Origin: Hymenolepis diminuta | Lineage: Eukaryota > Platyhelminthes > Cestoda > Cyclophyllidea > Hymenolepididae | Direction of reading: 5' to 3' | Length of the DNA: 64,000 bases | Assembly: GCA_900708905.1 (NCBI GenBank) | Contig: CAADRB010000028.1 | Location: forward strand, 124,001-188,000 | In this document: piece after piece, positions 1-12,478 of the stretch | Position numbering within the stretch: position 1 is the stretch's first letter | Layout: the number at the start of each line of letters is the position of its first letter | Translations under genes and position numbers: made by a program | The notes under the pieces: generated by a model | Databases searched by the model: none | Seen by the model: only the letters and a program-made list of their open reading frames with translations | What the model was told of the DNA's origin: nothing

Positions 1-3000
1 GTTGTCCTGAGGCGGACCTTAGATACATCAGGCTTTTAGTAAGTAGCTTGATACTGAATGTTAGATATTCTAATTTTTATTAGTAATGTAATCGAATGCT
101 GCAATAATACTAACCGGAGGAGTAAATCTCAACTTCTTCTCAGATGGATGTGAAAGTAAATTATATCCAACTTTCTGCTTTAAGTGAAAAAAATCAAGTA
201 CGACGGGTAATGAATTCATACCGGTATAACCCATCTGGCAATGGCACTGCATTCCAGCAACAGGGTGTACAGTACAACCCTCTGAGTGATCGACGCCGCC
301 ACCCGGACATTCACAAGGTCGACAAGGAACTCCTCTGAATGGATCCCCATAGAAGCCCTGAGCACAGTTTTCACACCTAGCACCACCAGTGTTATCTCGG
401 CAGTCGATACAAGCCCCAGTGACCTAGAAGAACGAGTAAATTTTATAATCAGGAACGGCGAAATACGGAAAATACTAGTTATTCATGAAGGCTTACTTGA
501 TCACACTCGTCTGCTTTACCGTTGCATTCACATCTCTGACAATAAGGGAAGTTCCAGTAGCCACTTCCACAAATATCGCACTTTCTGCCTTCGATTCCCG
601 GTCTGCAGGGACATTGACTTGTGAGTGAGTCACATTGAAGTCCTGTTGAACCCTCCGGGTGGCAGTTACAAGCTAGAGATATAAATAAAAGGCACTTTTT
701 AAATGGTCATTTAGAATACAATAGGCAAAACGGTATTGACAGCTCATGTTATCCATGAAACAATTTATTTTATTATTCGGTTCCAATGTTTTGTTCTTTT
801 ATAGTTCAGTTACAAAAAACACAAAGATCTATTAGCTCTTTAATTACAGAAGCAGTTATCTAAACTCTACATGCATTCTATATTTCCTGTCGTCGGAATT
901 ACCAAGTCAAACTAGAAAATCGCAACAGGATATCTGTAGTACCCACTAACAGCTGTTCCCTTTAATTTGCTTATTGATTTACTACTCCAACCTACCGCAT
1001 ATTAAGTCTCACTCCATTCCACATATGATTCATTTTTCTCCCTTTAAGTTGATCACCGATTTGGACCAACTCTTGAGAACTAAGATTCTCAAGTTTTCGA
1101 TACTTACCATGCGTATAACTCCTTTATTTTCCTTTAATAGGAGTATGAATACTACAGTCTCTATATCTTTCATCCCTTGGCGTAGCATAAATTTATAGAG
1201 GCTCGGAAGTTTAGAAAGAGTTGTCCATCAAATTTTATGTTTATGGCACTTGAGGGATTTATTCTTTTTGGTATCCCTTTAGATATTTTTTACATAGCTA
1301 TATTCGGAAAGAACGGCTATTTCTCAAAATGCTTACCTGTGCATCCAGAGGAGCTGAAGTGATAGTGATAGACATCACATTGATTACACTTTCTGCCAAC
1401 GACACCTGGTCGACAAGGACACTGTCCAGTGAGCTTATCACAAATCGGAGTCACTGATCCAGTCACGTTGCACTCACAAGCTGAAAGCAAAAAATGACAA
1501 TTACCAGAAATAGATCTTTCCAATGGTAATTTCATATTGATCTGATCAGAATGAAACTTACGAACAGCAACCGCGGACTCATCTTTCCATTGTGACTCCG
1601 GAATGTTGAAGTAAGCTTGACAGCGTTGGGGTAGTCTGTTAGGCTCAATTTCACCGTCGAGAATTCTTTCATAAATCTCTCTATAGGATTCACAGTATTC
1701 CGCAATTACGCTTGCATCACCATCATCTTGTTTGACAATTATCTGCGAAAAAAATGTGTTTGTAAATCCTTCAAACTTGATCAATACTGAGTTAGTTTAC
1801 TTAAATATTTAAGTCAAGGTGATACTAGCTTACATTTCCAATTGTGATTTCAGTGTATGGTGAACCTTCTCTGGAATTAGGCATAATAGCGATGAATGTC
1901 TTTCGATCACCAGTCATGCAAACATTGGGAATAACAATTTTCCTTGTTTCTGAAATATAAAAATATTACGCATACGAGAAAAAGATTAGCTACATGATAT
2001 TTACATTACTTACCGGCAGTAATTTCAAGATGGGTTGGAGGATTTCTGCAGTTGGAATTGTCTTGTCGGATCTCTACAGTAACTGACCATCTGTCAACTC
2101 TAGTAAACTAAAGCGGAAGGGGAAGACAATTAATTATTATTCAAGAACCAACGCTGCTCAGCTAGGTAAAAAACTTGCGTGTTTTGGATCAGTTTCAATG
2201 ACCACAACATAATTTCCATTCTTTTTAGGTTCTTCAATTGGAATATCAGTTGGTCTACCAGGTTTTCCAATGACAATTTGTGGAGGACGAATGTAATAGC
2301 CGTCATCGACTTGACTACAATCGCGACCGCTGAAATTGGCCTTGCATTTGCAAATACCTCTTTCAGGGTCACATTCAGGTCCTGTGGAACCGATTGGATT
2401 GCAGGCACATGGTTGACAACCCATCGGAGATGAGGTTAGATTGAAGTAGCCAGGCTGAAAGGAAGTTAAAAATTGTGGTTTTAATGTTAAGACATAAGAT
2501 ATTTTGAAGTCAATGCATTTGTTTATTGATTAAAAATCCAATTAAAACAGACATAGTTGATAAATCTATGTCTATAATAAATTAATACTTTTTCAATCGC
2601 GCACACAACTCAACTTCAAATACTGCTGGGCTAGTTAGCCTGTCTTTACAATTGTTGGAATTTGTCAAATGTTTCAAATAACTCTAAATAAGTAAATATT
2701 TGTTACTCGAGTGATATATGGTAATGACATTGATGTTGGCATTTACTTTTTAGGGTCACGATTGCTTATTCCATCCAAGTTTAATTGAATGTTCATTTCA
2801 AATTACTTTACAATCAATGGTTACGTCGTTGCTCTTAGCGTTTGACTCAGACATAATTTAAGACTGAGAGAAAACTGTTTATGAGCTTTATCGCCTTAAC
2901 AATAATTATTTATATTGTTGAAAGTTGTTATTTGTTATATGATTGAATGTGGGTACACATCAGTCCTGCTTTAATCAGTTGTCAGTGTTCCGATGTACTT

Positions 3001-6000
3001 CTCATCAGTAATTAAATCAATAAATAGACATGTAAACCACCCATCTGATCAACAAAAACTGATTAGTTCATGTTTCTGTTACGGAAACGATTTAGACTAA
3101 AGGATTCATAACTTTAAACATTACAGCTACCAAATAGGGAGGAAGGTAAAATATGAAGATTTGCTTCTTAAAAAGTAAACTCATCTCAAGAATTTAGGTT
3201 ACAATTTAATTTTCGTGCAGTTTCGTGGTCAAGCATTTCTAACAAACAAATTATGTTTGATGCAGGAAGAAAGATGACGTCTGAAATAGCGTAAGCTTAC
3301 AGATAGGGTGATTTTACTGTCCCAAATTCGTTTTTGCGCAGTGTTTACTTGGTGAAAACAGAAACTTAGTGCTTTGAAGCCAACTAAAAAATTTATACTT
3401 AAGAAGTGTTTACTCAGAGTATATTCATTTTTCCATTTCGAAGCAAAACACGTACTATAATCCTTAGTATCCTTTTTGTTGCCTAGTTGTATGTATCAGA
3501 TGATTGACTTCGATACTTTGCTTACTTGCTGATTACGGTGCCTTGAAATATCCTAAAATCCAAACATACTACACTTATAGAGTTCAGCAAAGCAATCACT
3601 CTAATTAGCCTTTTAGTTGGTGAGAGAAGGAAACATCCTATTATCCCATTCTTTGCCTTTACTTCAAGTCTGTTATAGTTACATAAATGCTTCTCACCAA
3701 GCGGCGTTAGCCAACCAACTTTCATTTTAATGTAATGAAGTATTTACTTACCATGCAACGGTCGCAATTTTCACCTTCAACGAAGCGTTTACAGGTACAA
3801 GCGCCAGTGATCTGATGACATCCAATATTCTCAAGGGTTCCCAGCATGTGACATTTGCATTCTTAAAAAATACAAATGGAAACTTTTATAATGCGATATA
3901 TTTTGGATAAAAGATAAACAGCTAATGGGCAATCAGAAGCTTACCCTCGCAACCATCAGGATTTTCTGCACGGAAATTCCAATATCCAACCTTACAGCGA
4001 TCACATTTGTCTCCACCAACATTTTTCTTACATACACAACGACCAGCAATTTTGCCCTCAGCAGGATTCGTATACTGATCACAACTCTCGTGAGACTCCG
4101 AGCCACCGGCATGGCAATTGCAAGCTACAATGTAATTGTCACTTAGTTCATTTTTTCAGTAGAAATATCATACATTAGTAGGGAAAACTAATAGTTACGT
4201 TGACAAGTTTGCGAGTGGTTAATTGGGTAGTCGGGATGACGATAATAACCAACACTACAGAACTCGCACTGAGGCCCTTCAGTATTGTGACGACACTGGT
4301 AGCAATGGCCACCAGAAACGTTACCAGATTGTAGATAGAGAATGGGATTGAAGTAGCACTGATCTGAATGATCGTGGCATTCACATTCTAAAAAGCAGAA
4401 TTTTAATTATAAGCCCGATCTACTTATGAATATTTAAGTAGAAATATGGGACTCGCTTTCGCAAGCATTAGCAGAGTGCCTGGACGCCGGTCGCCATGGT
4501 TTATTCTGGTAAAAGCTGGCGCATCTCTCACAATTGTCTCCAGCAGTATTGTGTGTACACTCGCACACTCCGTAAACCTAAACAAACACAAACAGAGAGA
4601 GAGAGTAAATGAAAATTCATTATATATACTTTTGCATAGTTGTCGTTGATCCCATGCTGTTAATATAAATTTCTGTGAATTATATGTAAACCATTTACAG
4701 AAGAAACCGCTGTTAAATAAGTGTAAGTATATTAGACTGAGAATTTAAAAGCGGACGTGACTGCCATTTCTTCATTCTAAATCTCTTTTTTAAATTATGC
4801 CCCTTTCTTTCTGGTTTGAGGTAGGACTCATTATCTTCCTGCAGTCTCGGTAGAACCTCATTAAAATGTACATACTATTCTTCCTGATATTGAGTAATCA
4901 GACTACAGCTATGCAACATACTGTAATTGCTGACTCAGGCAATGGTATAATTGAAATAAACGAAGTATAATAATTTCCCTGGGGCCCAAATGATTGATAT
5001 AACTTTCTTTGAAAATAAAGTAAGAAACGGTCTAAAGCTTTATAAGAGAGCTTTCAGGCGTAATACTGTCAAGTGAGAAGTAAGCGTCATTGCTTAAATT
5101 TAAGAATTAAACTTCATTCGGCGCATATATACATATATATGTTATACTCCAATTACTAATATGGGGTGAAATGAAAAGTCGTTTTAAGAAAAAAGGCCTT
5201 AAACGATCCTATAAAAGTGATATAAAGATGGGCAAGTTAAACTAAATATAGTCTATTCTAGTTAATCTGCAACCGATTAATTTACGTTGATGACATATGG
5301 CAGACGCAGATAGTGTTCCATGTTAGGCTAATATAATCACCCATCAAACTGCAGGTATCCCCGTGGAGATTAATCTACATGATCCTGATAATTCATTTCC
5401 ATTTACAGTACACATATGTAAACCTTGTCCTCAAAAATAAAGACGAGTTGACTGTATTCCTAGGCTCCAGTTGCCTTCATCATGATGGGTAATCCAATCT
5501 CGTCTTCCTTCTCATATCCTCATGCTTGTAGAACTAAAGCCGCCACTAGAGTTAGCGATTATATGTAATAAAGGCTAGTTCATATAATAATTTGACCAAG
5601 TAAATCATTTAAAATCATATAAATGGTATAGCCTCCATAAAGGAGAAACCTTTAGTAAACTTTAAAACAAGAAGTTACATTCAGTCATTTTTCCTCATTG
5701 TCGCGTAATTTCCCATCCAGTGACCTTATTAATAGCCAATTTTGAGATCACAACGCCTATCTTCTCATCTTTGATTAGAGAACAAGTGTTAAAAGAATCT
5801 TACCATCTATGTATTTTGAGCAATCTGAGTTAATTACTTTCAAGAAAATTTACAGTAGTAGAAATATTTTACTTAAATATTAAAAATATTGTCTTGCTCA
5901 TATTTTCTATCAAGAATATAAAAGACGCGCATGCATGTACACTCCTGATACAACTAGAAGGTGATGAGTCAGAATAAAACGCATATTATACCATTATCAG

Positions 6001-9000
6001 AAATTTACTTTTTCGAGATTGGGAATTTCACTGGCCGATTTGGGTTTGCAGCGAGTGGCATGACCGAAACATGAGCATCGACCCCAGACATTCCATTCGT
6101 ACATGGCGTAGTAGTATTTCCTACGGATGGCCGAAGAATTGTCCAAGTTCATGTCACCTATTCAGCAAAAATTAATTTCAATAAGACCCTTAATAGTTAT
6201 ACACTCCAAGTGATAAATTACTATTTTAAAGGGATCCGAGTAGTGTAAATGAAACGACTTGTAACAATTAGTGTGTTGGGATTAAAGTTTCATCCTCAGA
6301 ATCTCATCTTCAATTTCTGACCAGTATGAGAGACCAATAGATAAAATGAATATTCAATCGGTATCGTAATAGAGCTACGGGGGCTAGCTTTAACCAATCC
6401 TCAAGAAGTAAAAGTAAATGCAAACTAGATATAACAGAAGAGCAATAACTATGAACAAATTTCGAAATTCTATGATTATATCAATTCATTAATATTTACT
6501 AAAAAACGCCTCAGCGTGTACACTTTGGTTTGGGGACGGACAGGTTGCCACCATATCTGCCCATCGTTCCTATCATTGACAAGAGATATGTGGCTGCGTT
6601 CGACTCTCGATATCTATACAGTTATTAACAAAGCTATCATCATCCAGATCGCCGTTTGATGATCAGCAGGTGATTATATGAAACGACTTTTATCATCGTA
6701 AGTAACTTTTGTTAAGTCAATAGGTTGGCTCATTTCGACACGTCGATCTATACCTCAATCCATTTTACAAATGAAAACTCACATACAGATGATTTCTGAG
6801 ATGCTCTTATTGCAAAAACAATAAATGGGAATTTAGCAGTTTTGGGCATCTGCAATTTATAGTAGGATTTCACATTTATAGCAAACAAATCGAAAACGTA
6901 ATGCTATTCAAAAGGATTTCCAAAGGAAATTATCTTATTAGTCCCATATTCGTGTAATCTTTGATGAAATTAGAGAATGGATATAAAGATCAAAGACGTT
7001 AAGCACATATTTATTCGTCATTTTACCTGATTTGCCATTTCAATCCCATTACATATTTGGATTTAATGTTCTTAAAAAATAAATTGCAAAATTAAATATG
7101 GCTACAGCAAAATGCTAAATATACAGAAAAACCTTTTTATATTAAAAAGGTAAAATTCATGTGCAAAGAGCCATAAGTGCAAGTAGTCAAAGAACCAGAT
7201 TAGTCGTGCAGCAAACAGATGAGCGAAGATACCCACACTGATGTTCATATAGCTGGTGTTTAGTTTACTTAACTGGGTTGAAATTGTCTAATTTCACATG
7301 GCATTCAATCGCATCTAACTTTTGAGGCCTTTGCAGCAAATAAGACGAACGACCTTCATTAGAGCTCGGACATGGATAGTAATAAAGACTTGCAGTGTTT
7401 TTATGTTCCCTCATGGTTATATATGGAAATGAGGTTGTTTCTTAAATAAAAATAGACTAATTTCAGATTTTCCTTATACCAAAATATCAATTAAATTCAT
7501 GTAAATATAAACATAGTTTGAAACATTTTCTAAATTGTTCAATCTAAAATATTCTGATAAGTTAATTTTTCTGGTTGAAATGTGATAAGGTGTCAACAGA
7601 AAGCCACAGTGGACATATACTTTCGAAAGATAAGCAACACACGCGGGGTGATAACTGCATCCTAATATGCGAGTATACACTGGCTCGAGTAACTGGACGA
7701 TCACTTTAAGCAAATCTCCCTCTTCATCAGACCTGTCACTAATTATATTCCCCTACAAATAGTCTTGTTAGAAATGTAATCAAGCGACCTTAGAGTAACT
7801 GCACATCTGTCTTGTCTTATCTTTCTCTCTCTAAGTCTGAGTGACCTGTAGTCTAGCGATATCTAGTGAACAGTTGTATCAGACCAGTATAACTAGATCT
7901 CCTAGCATAGAGGAGTCATAGTTTACAAAAGAAGAAATAGTGAAGTGTAGAGAGTGAAATGAAAATAGTGGATTTTATGTCGAGCATGTAAACTTAACGA
8001 ATTATGAGAAATAAACTCAGAAAAAGGGTAAAATTTGAAGTTGAAATGAAGAAAATGTAAAAATCAGGCACCATTCTTATATACCGACATGTTATGCATT
8101 CAATTAATTTGAACGTTCAGGACGTAATCATTTACGAACGTTAAGTATCCGATTTCTAAATGACATCTGTAAGAATGGCCTCCTTAATCTATCACAGATC
8201 AAGATAAAGAGAAATATCCCTCTTGGAGGAGTTTTTAAGGAGAAGTAACTCAAAACATTCTGATAATAATATACCGATAATGTAAAAATGTACTCAAACA
8301 GAAGCTAAATAAGTGACAATTTAATAAACTCACTAAACCAAGTTCACCTTTCCTCTTAAAAAGTTAAGACATAAAATGTATACTACCACTACCAATACAT
8401 TGATCACACGTTTAAATAATGGTTAGTTTTCATGATTAATCAAGGAAAAATTGTCAAGTCTCTTCCTCTCTAGTAAAGCAATTCACACGAATGTTGAGGA
8501 GTTATGGAATTGTTTACGTCTTTGTCCATACGCGAGTGTGACAAACAGGTACCCGTGATTCGCTTTTCATCATTTTCTCGCTGCCAAGTTTGTATTGCAT
8601 CGTGTGGGTACCCACACTCGTCCGGGTGACCAGAGTATTGTTTACGCTTTGATCAGTTCACATCAGGGTGGCTTAACCTCTTGACGCAAACACAAATTGA
8701 ACTTACAGATCGTTGACCTACAGCGGACCTTGACATGCATCCAACGGAATCTTTTTTTCTTTATTCATTTTTTGTAATTATTCCAGAGAAAAGTCAATGG
8801 CGCATTGAGTTAATACTGGATTGAATTTGTCACTATTTTACTTTATGACAGTTCAAACAGGAATCAAGTGCCTGTGCACTTCAAGTTGTGTTCATCTTAC
8901 AATTCTAATTAAGAAATACAATGATTAATAAAATTATATCATCAATTGTGAAAATCTAGAATTTAACCAACACTCCTCAACCATTGTTTTAGTTTATTGG

Positions 9001-10623
9001 AAAAATATTAAGAAAAGAAATTTTGTTGTAAATCCACTTTGAGTGGACCCATATAAGACCTTTTTGTCATGTTCTATTTACCATTGAAAACCCTATGTAA
9101 GTGGTAAAACTGACCATCTTAATCAATCGTCTGATCAATAAGCACTGAGCAACACGAGAAAGATATTATTTAGTAATCCGAGGAAGTGGTAATGCAATTT
9201 GAATTTTGGAACACGAAGCAGTGAAATAATTTTTAATTAAATAGTGTACAGCCCGAATCCGAGAATCAAATGAAGTAAGATTCTCTTGATACTTTGGTCT
9301 TATTTACAACATTTTTTCGATATCCTCTATTTAATCATCTACCAAATTAGGCTGTTTCGCACGATGAAAATTTATCAATTTGTTTGTCTTGTAGTATATT
9401 AAAATATATTACAATTTCAAATTTTGATATTTGAAGAGACTTACCCAAAGTATTGAGACGTGTGAAAGTAACTCGAAGATTGGTGATAGCAGTTAGATTT
9501 TGTCTTTCTTCACTGTATGGTGGGAGATTTGCGTGCATTTCACTAGGAGCTGCCATGAAAGCAACCTGGAATTTAAATATAAATATCAGAAATGCACGAG
9601 AATAAAGTAAATTACGCTAGCCGAGAATATTTTGAATGATAATATGTAATTAACTATCTCTTATTTTCAGACATAAATAACTCATTCAGTTATATTAATT
9701 CAGTAATGTGATATTATTATATCTTGACATCTTATATAAATGTTGCTTTGTGTGCGTTTGATAATCAGTTAAATATAAAACCTCAAACGGTTTTTCTAAC
9801 TAATTAAAAGCCTCATCCAAAGTCAAAAATAATTCCTATAATGCTACAAAACACTTTAAAATTAATGAAAAGTATTAATATATTGCCTCAATTGAAATGT
9901 AAGCAATATCAATATTTAAAATATATACTAACTTACAACACCACCTTCAGAAGGTGTCAACTGACTGTAGATGCTAGTACAAGTAACATCACTTAAAGCA
10001 CGTCTTGGTCGTTCGGGGATATTTGGAAAATCACGAGGACAATTGTTAGAGAAGTAAGCATAGGGTTGCCACGTCTGAGCAAAGTCAACAGATCGTTCCA
10101 GGTACATGGCAGCAGGACGGAAAGTCTTGAAACGAAGAATTGTAGAGATAAATTGGAATTGGGTTTCAAGATTGAGAGTTAAAGTAACATTATGGAGAGC
10201 ATTTTCAGATTGCCACCTAAAAATGACAAAAATTTTATTTTTTGAAAACCAACTATTCTAGAAGACGTATAATTAACCTTACCATCTACCGGGGTCACTT
10301 GGGACTCGGGAAATGACGTTTTCGATTCGGTGACTGTTTGGATTTGTAATCGGATTGTATGCCTGTTTAGAATAGCATTCACTGCAGTGACTTTTGCCAC
10401 TAGCAGTGACAACGCAATAAGTGTCCACATTTTCCAAACCGCAGGTAGATGAGGCTACAAGTGCGTTGTCTCTTCCAATCAAAAGATCACCGGCCCGGGG
10501 ACTACAAATTGTGTTCTGACAAGAATAATCATCGTCATAAGCGGATACAACGATAATTATTAAAACTATCAATTTCAAAACGTGTCCCATTGTTAGCCGA
10601 CCAATCGTGGCCATCATCGGCAA
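1..10623 (-). CDS. LAMB1: Laminin subunit beta, N-terminal ~893 residues (3' end outside window)
   Basis: Basement-membrane laminin beta chain, secreted and assembled into the alpha-beta-gamma heterotrimer. Exons read on the minus strand: 10283-10623, 9937-10216, 9445-9565, 6009-6157, 4457-4577, 4199-4387, 3945-4124, 3752-3861, 2179-2454, 2014-2107, 1834-1949, 1562-1742, 1337-1480, 497-672, 222-423, and the first 6 nt of a sixteenth at 1-6. All phases join without a stop. Residues ~1-30 are a signal peptide (hydrophobic [12 protein letters not shown]); ~31-270 the laminin N-terminal domain ([37 protein letters not shown]); ~275-540 LE/EGF-like repeats with CxCxxH cysteine patterns; ~545-725 the beta-type domain IV; ~725-893 four further LE repeats. 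The domain order is that of a beta chain. The start could be the first Met or the twelfth codon (10588-10590), which gives a tighter signal peptide. Two introns use GC donors. The rod and coiled coil lie beyond the left edge. Beta-1 versus another beta paralogue is not settled. Confidence 0.95.
2108..2178 (-). other. Laminin intron with GC-AG splice sites (71 nt)
   Basis: Inside domain IV. The exon reads ...ACTGATCCAAAACAC and then GCAAGT, the standard GC-donor hexamer; the acceptor is CGCTTTAG. The only nearby GT (GTTTTT) is a poor donor and would leave phase 1, which with this acceptor gives an immediate stop. The GC donor gives phase 0 and joins to Phe-Thr-Arg-Val-Asp-Arg-Trp, which continues the domain. 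Confidence 0.8.
2455..3751 (-). other. Laminin intron 8 (1.3 kb)
   Basis: AT-rich sequence between the exons for LE repeats 4 and 5, with donor GTAAGT and acceptor CTTTCAG on the minus strand. The open frames inside it (for example 3522-3725 minus) show no family similarity. I see no gene or named repeat. Confidence 0.7.
4388..4456 (-). other. Laminin intron with GC-AG splice sites (69 nt)
   Basis: The upstream exon must end after Cys-Glu plus one base of the next Lys codon, so that it continues into the Cys-Glu-Cys-His repeat. At that point the minus strand reads GAAA then GCGAGT, and the acceptor is TTTTTAG. The only nearby GT (four bases on) would put the next exon out of frame. A GC donor is therefore the only one that keeps the frame. 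Confidence 0.75.
4578..6008 (-). other. Laminin intron 4 (1.4 kb)
   Basis: AT-rich intron between the end of the LN domain and the first LE repeat; donor GTAAAT, acceptor TTGTTTAG. It contains a short AT-rich alternation near 5126-5143. Nothing else recognised. Confidence 0.7.
6158..9444 (-). other. Laminin intron 3 (3.3 kb)
   Basis: The largest laminin intron in the window, with donor GTAAGT and acceptor GAATAG, splitting the LN domain. It carries a 16-bp perfect palindrome at 8602-8617 inside a larger inverted-repeat region (about 8530-8622). The one open frame of note, 7474-7713 minus, resembles nothing I know. No nested gene is supported. Confidence 0.7.
8602..8617. repeat. 16-bp perfect palindrome GTGTGGGTACCCACAC
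   Basis: Read directly: the 16 bases equal their own reverse complement. The octamer CGAGTGTG at about 8533-8540 is repeated inverted as CACACTCG at 8613-8620, so a longer hairpin with a ~70-nt loop is also possible. It lies in laminin intron 3. Function unknown. Confidence 0.8.
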
Positions 10624-10863
10624 TCACGAACTCGATTTGGCACAAGGTAGTTTGCTTTTTTTCCGCAGTTGATTAAAACACACATAGGTCGTTTTAACTT
10701 TATGATTCTTCTGTTATTTTAATTATCCTATGAATTCGAATCAAAATGCAAAATATTTTAAACACTTTTTTATATCCTTTAAGTAATATTGGTGGCATTT
10801 ATGATTGAAATAGCAAAACATTTTGCAAAATGATAAACGAAATTTTGAATGTGGGATATAAAC

Positions 10864-10879
10864 ATATATATATATATAA
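10864..10879. repeat. AT dinucleotide microsatellite
   Basis: Uninterrupted TA/AT alternation visible in the sequence, upstream of the laminin start. Confidence 0.8.
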
Positions 10880-12256
10880 AGAAGCGATAGTGATCAATGA
10901 CAAACCTAAATTCATCCACTTACAATTAATAAATTCATTATTCATTGTTGTCAGGATGAAAAAATTGTGATATCATTTTGCTCTTCAGATGTATATCTGT
11001 ATGTGGCCTCGGTCCTCCATTATTTTGTTACATACATGATTACTTCTATCAGTGAAAAGTGTGAATCACTCTCATCAGAGTGCATAGATATCTATCTTCA
11101 TTAGCCTCTTTAACGCAATAGAAATGTTTAGTTGCCTTTTTAATACCGACTGATACAACCGATGGTCAAGCCAAAATATTATTTTTATCCTGAGGAATAT
11201 TCTGAACGTGGAGAACGGAGAGATAATTCATTAAGACAAAAATAAAGACAGCGTATAAGCGCATTAGTGTATGTAGTTTTCGGATTCGTGTTATGCGCTT
11301 TGTCTTGATGGGTGTAATTTGCGGTTTAATGTTTTAATGTTTAGATTACAAACATCAGAATGCATACTCCAGCTTCCTGAGTGAATTCATGTCCAAGGTG
11401 TTCATTTTCTATAAGTAATTAGTTGATTATTTCGATATTTTTAATACATTATAAGTCGATATTAGCCGAGATGATTTCAACAAGCAGAGCTATTTAGTGC
11501 TCACTCAATTTGGAATCGAGTAATGATTATAGCTATTAATTTACTACCTGTAAATCTGAGTCTTTCGAGCAATATTATTTTAGAATGAAAGTGCTGTTCA
11601 TCTTAATTCGACTTTCAATGGATGATCAAGGAAGTTGCACTCAGAGATTTAACTGCATAAATAGCCGAAAATATATTAATTAATTTAGTGACTATTTTTC
11701 TATGTTTAGTCCGACGTTTATATTTTTAGACATTGTGTATCTGTTATAATCTGCTCTTCTCTGTAGGATGCCGTAACCGACTCTTAAATTCCATAAGATA
11801 TTACACTAGTTACAAACACGGCCCGACAACACTACAATACATAACGACCCAAACTAATATATCAACACTAGACGCACGTCTTCGTATAGACAGGTTGATT
11901 TATCTTATCCGCCATTTACAACCATAATGTAAATAAATTCGTTCGAATAAAGGGAAATTGAAAAGAAGCAGGAATTAAAAGGTGGAAAATAGTGAATATT
12001 ACATGCTAGAATGTAACAGTATCACAGGCAAACAGTTACATTGCGTAATTTTGGTCTCAGCTCTGGATTTCTTATTTTTATTCTTTTTAATCAGCCTTTT
12101 ACATGGCGCAAACTTGTACTTTATAAACAACGACCGTCCAGTCTATTTGTTCAAGGTACCTCATTTCTAACTGCTTTAAGTTCTGATATAACGGCAACTT
12201 TGCAAGATACTGTTATTATTTACTTTGACGCTTTCGTATTTTACTGAATTCGAGTG

Positions 12257-12262
12257 TTTATT
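12257..12262 (-). promoter_or_regulatory. Candidate polyadenylation signal AATAAA of the GH3 gene
   Basis: AATAAA on the minus strand about 217 nt beyond the GH3 stop codon. Position and sequence fit, but the hexamer is common in AT-rich DNA. Confidence 0.35.
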
Positions 12263-12478
12263 TATGCGAATGTAGTATTACTAAACATATAAATAACGAC
12301 AACGGCGACTTCATATGAACAATTGGACATTAAATTGTTAGATATCTAAAACCAAGCTAGTATGTAAATTAATATAAGAATTTATATGAACAAATTTACA
12401 CAAATCAAAACTTCAGGTCTAAATTGATTTGACAAAATCAGAACATAAAAAGCCTCGAGATTAGCTGAGGCCAGATGT

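Larger units (their letters stand above)
10624..12478. other. Spacer between the laminin start and the GH3 stop
   Basis: 1.86 kb between two genes on the minus strand, so it should hold the 3' UTR of the GH3 gene and the promoter and 5' UTR of laminin beta. It contains an (AT)n run at about 10864-10879 and a minus-strand AATAAA at 12257-12262. Short plus-strand open frames at 11733-11927, 11982-12170 and 12041-12247 have no recognisable similarity. Confidence 0.6.

Noticed and set aside
10179..10430. 83-codon minus frame over laminin exons 1-2
   Set aside because: Out of frame with the laminin exons; the correct frame gives WWQSEN and other LN-domain motifs, so this is a shadow.
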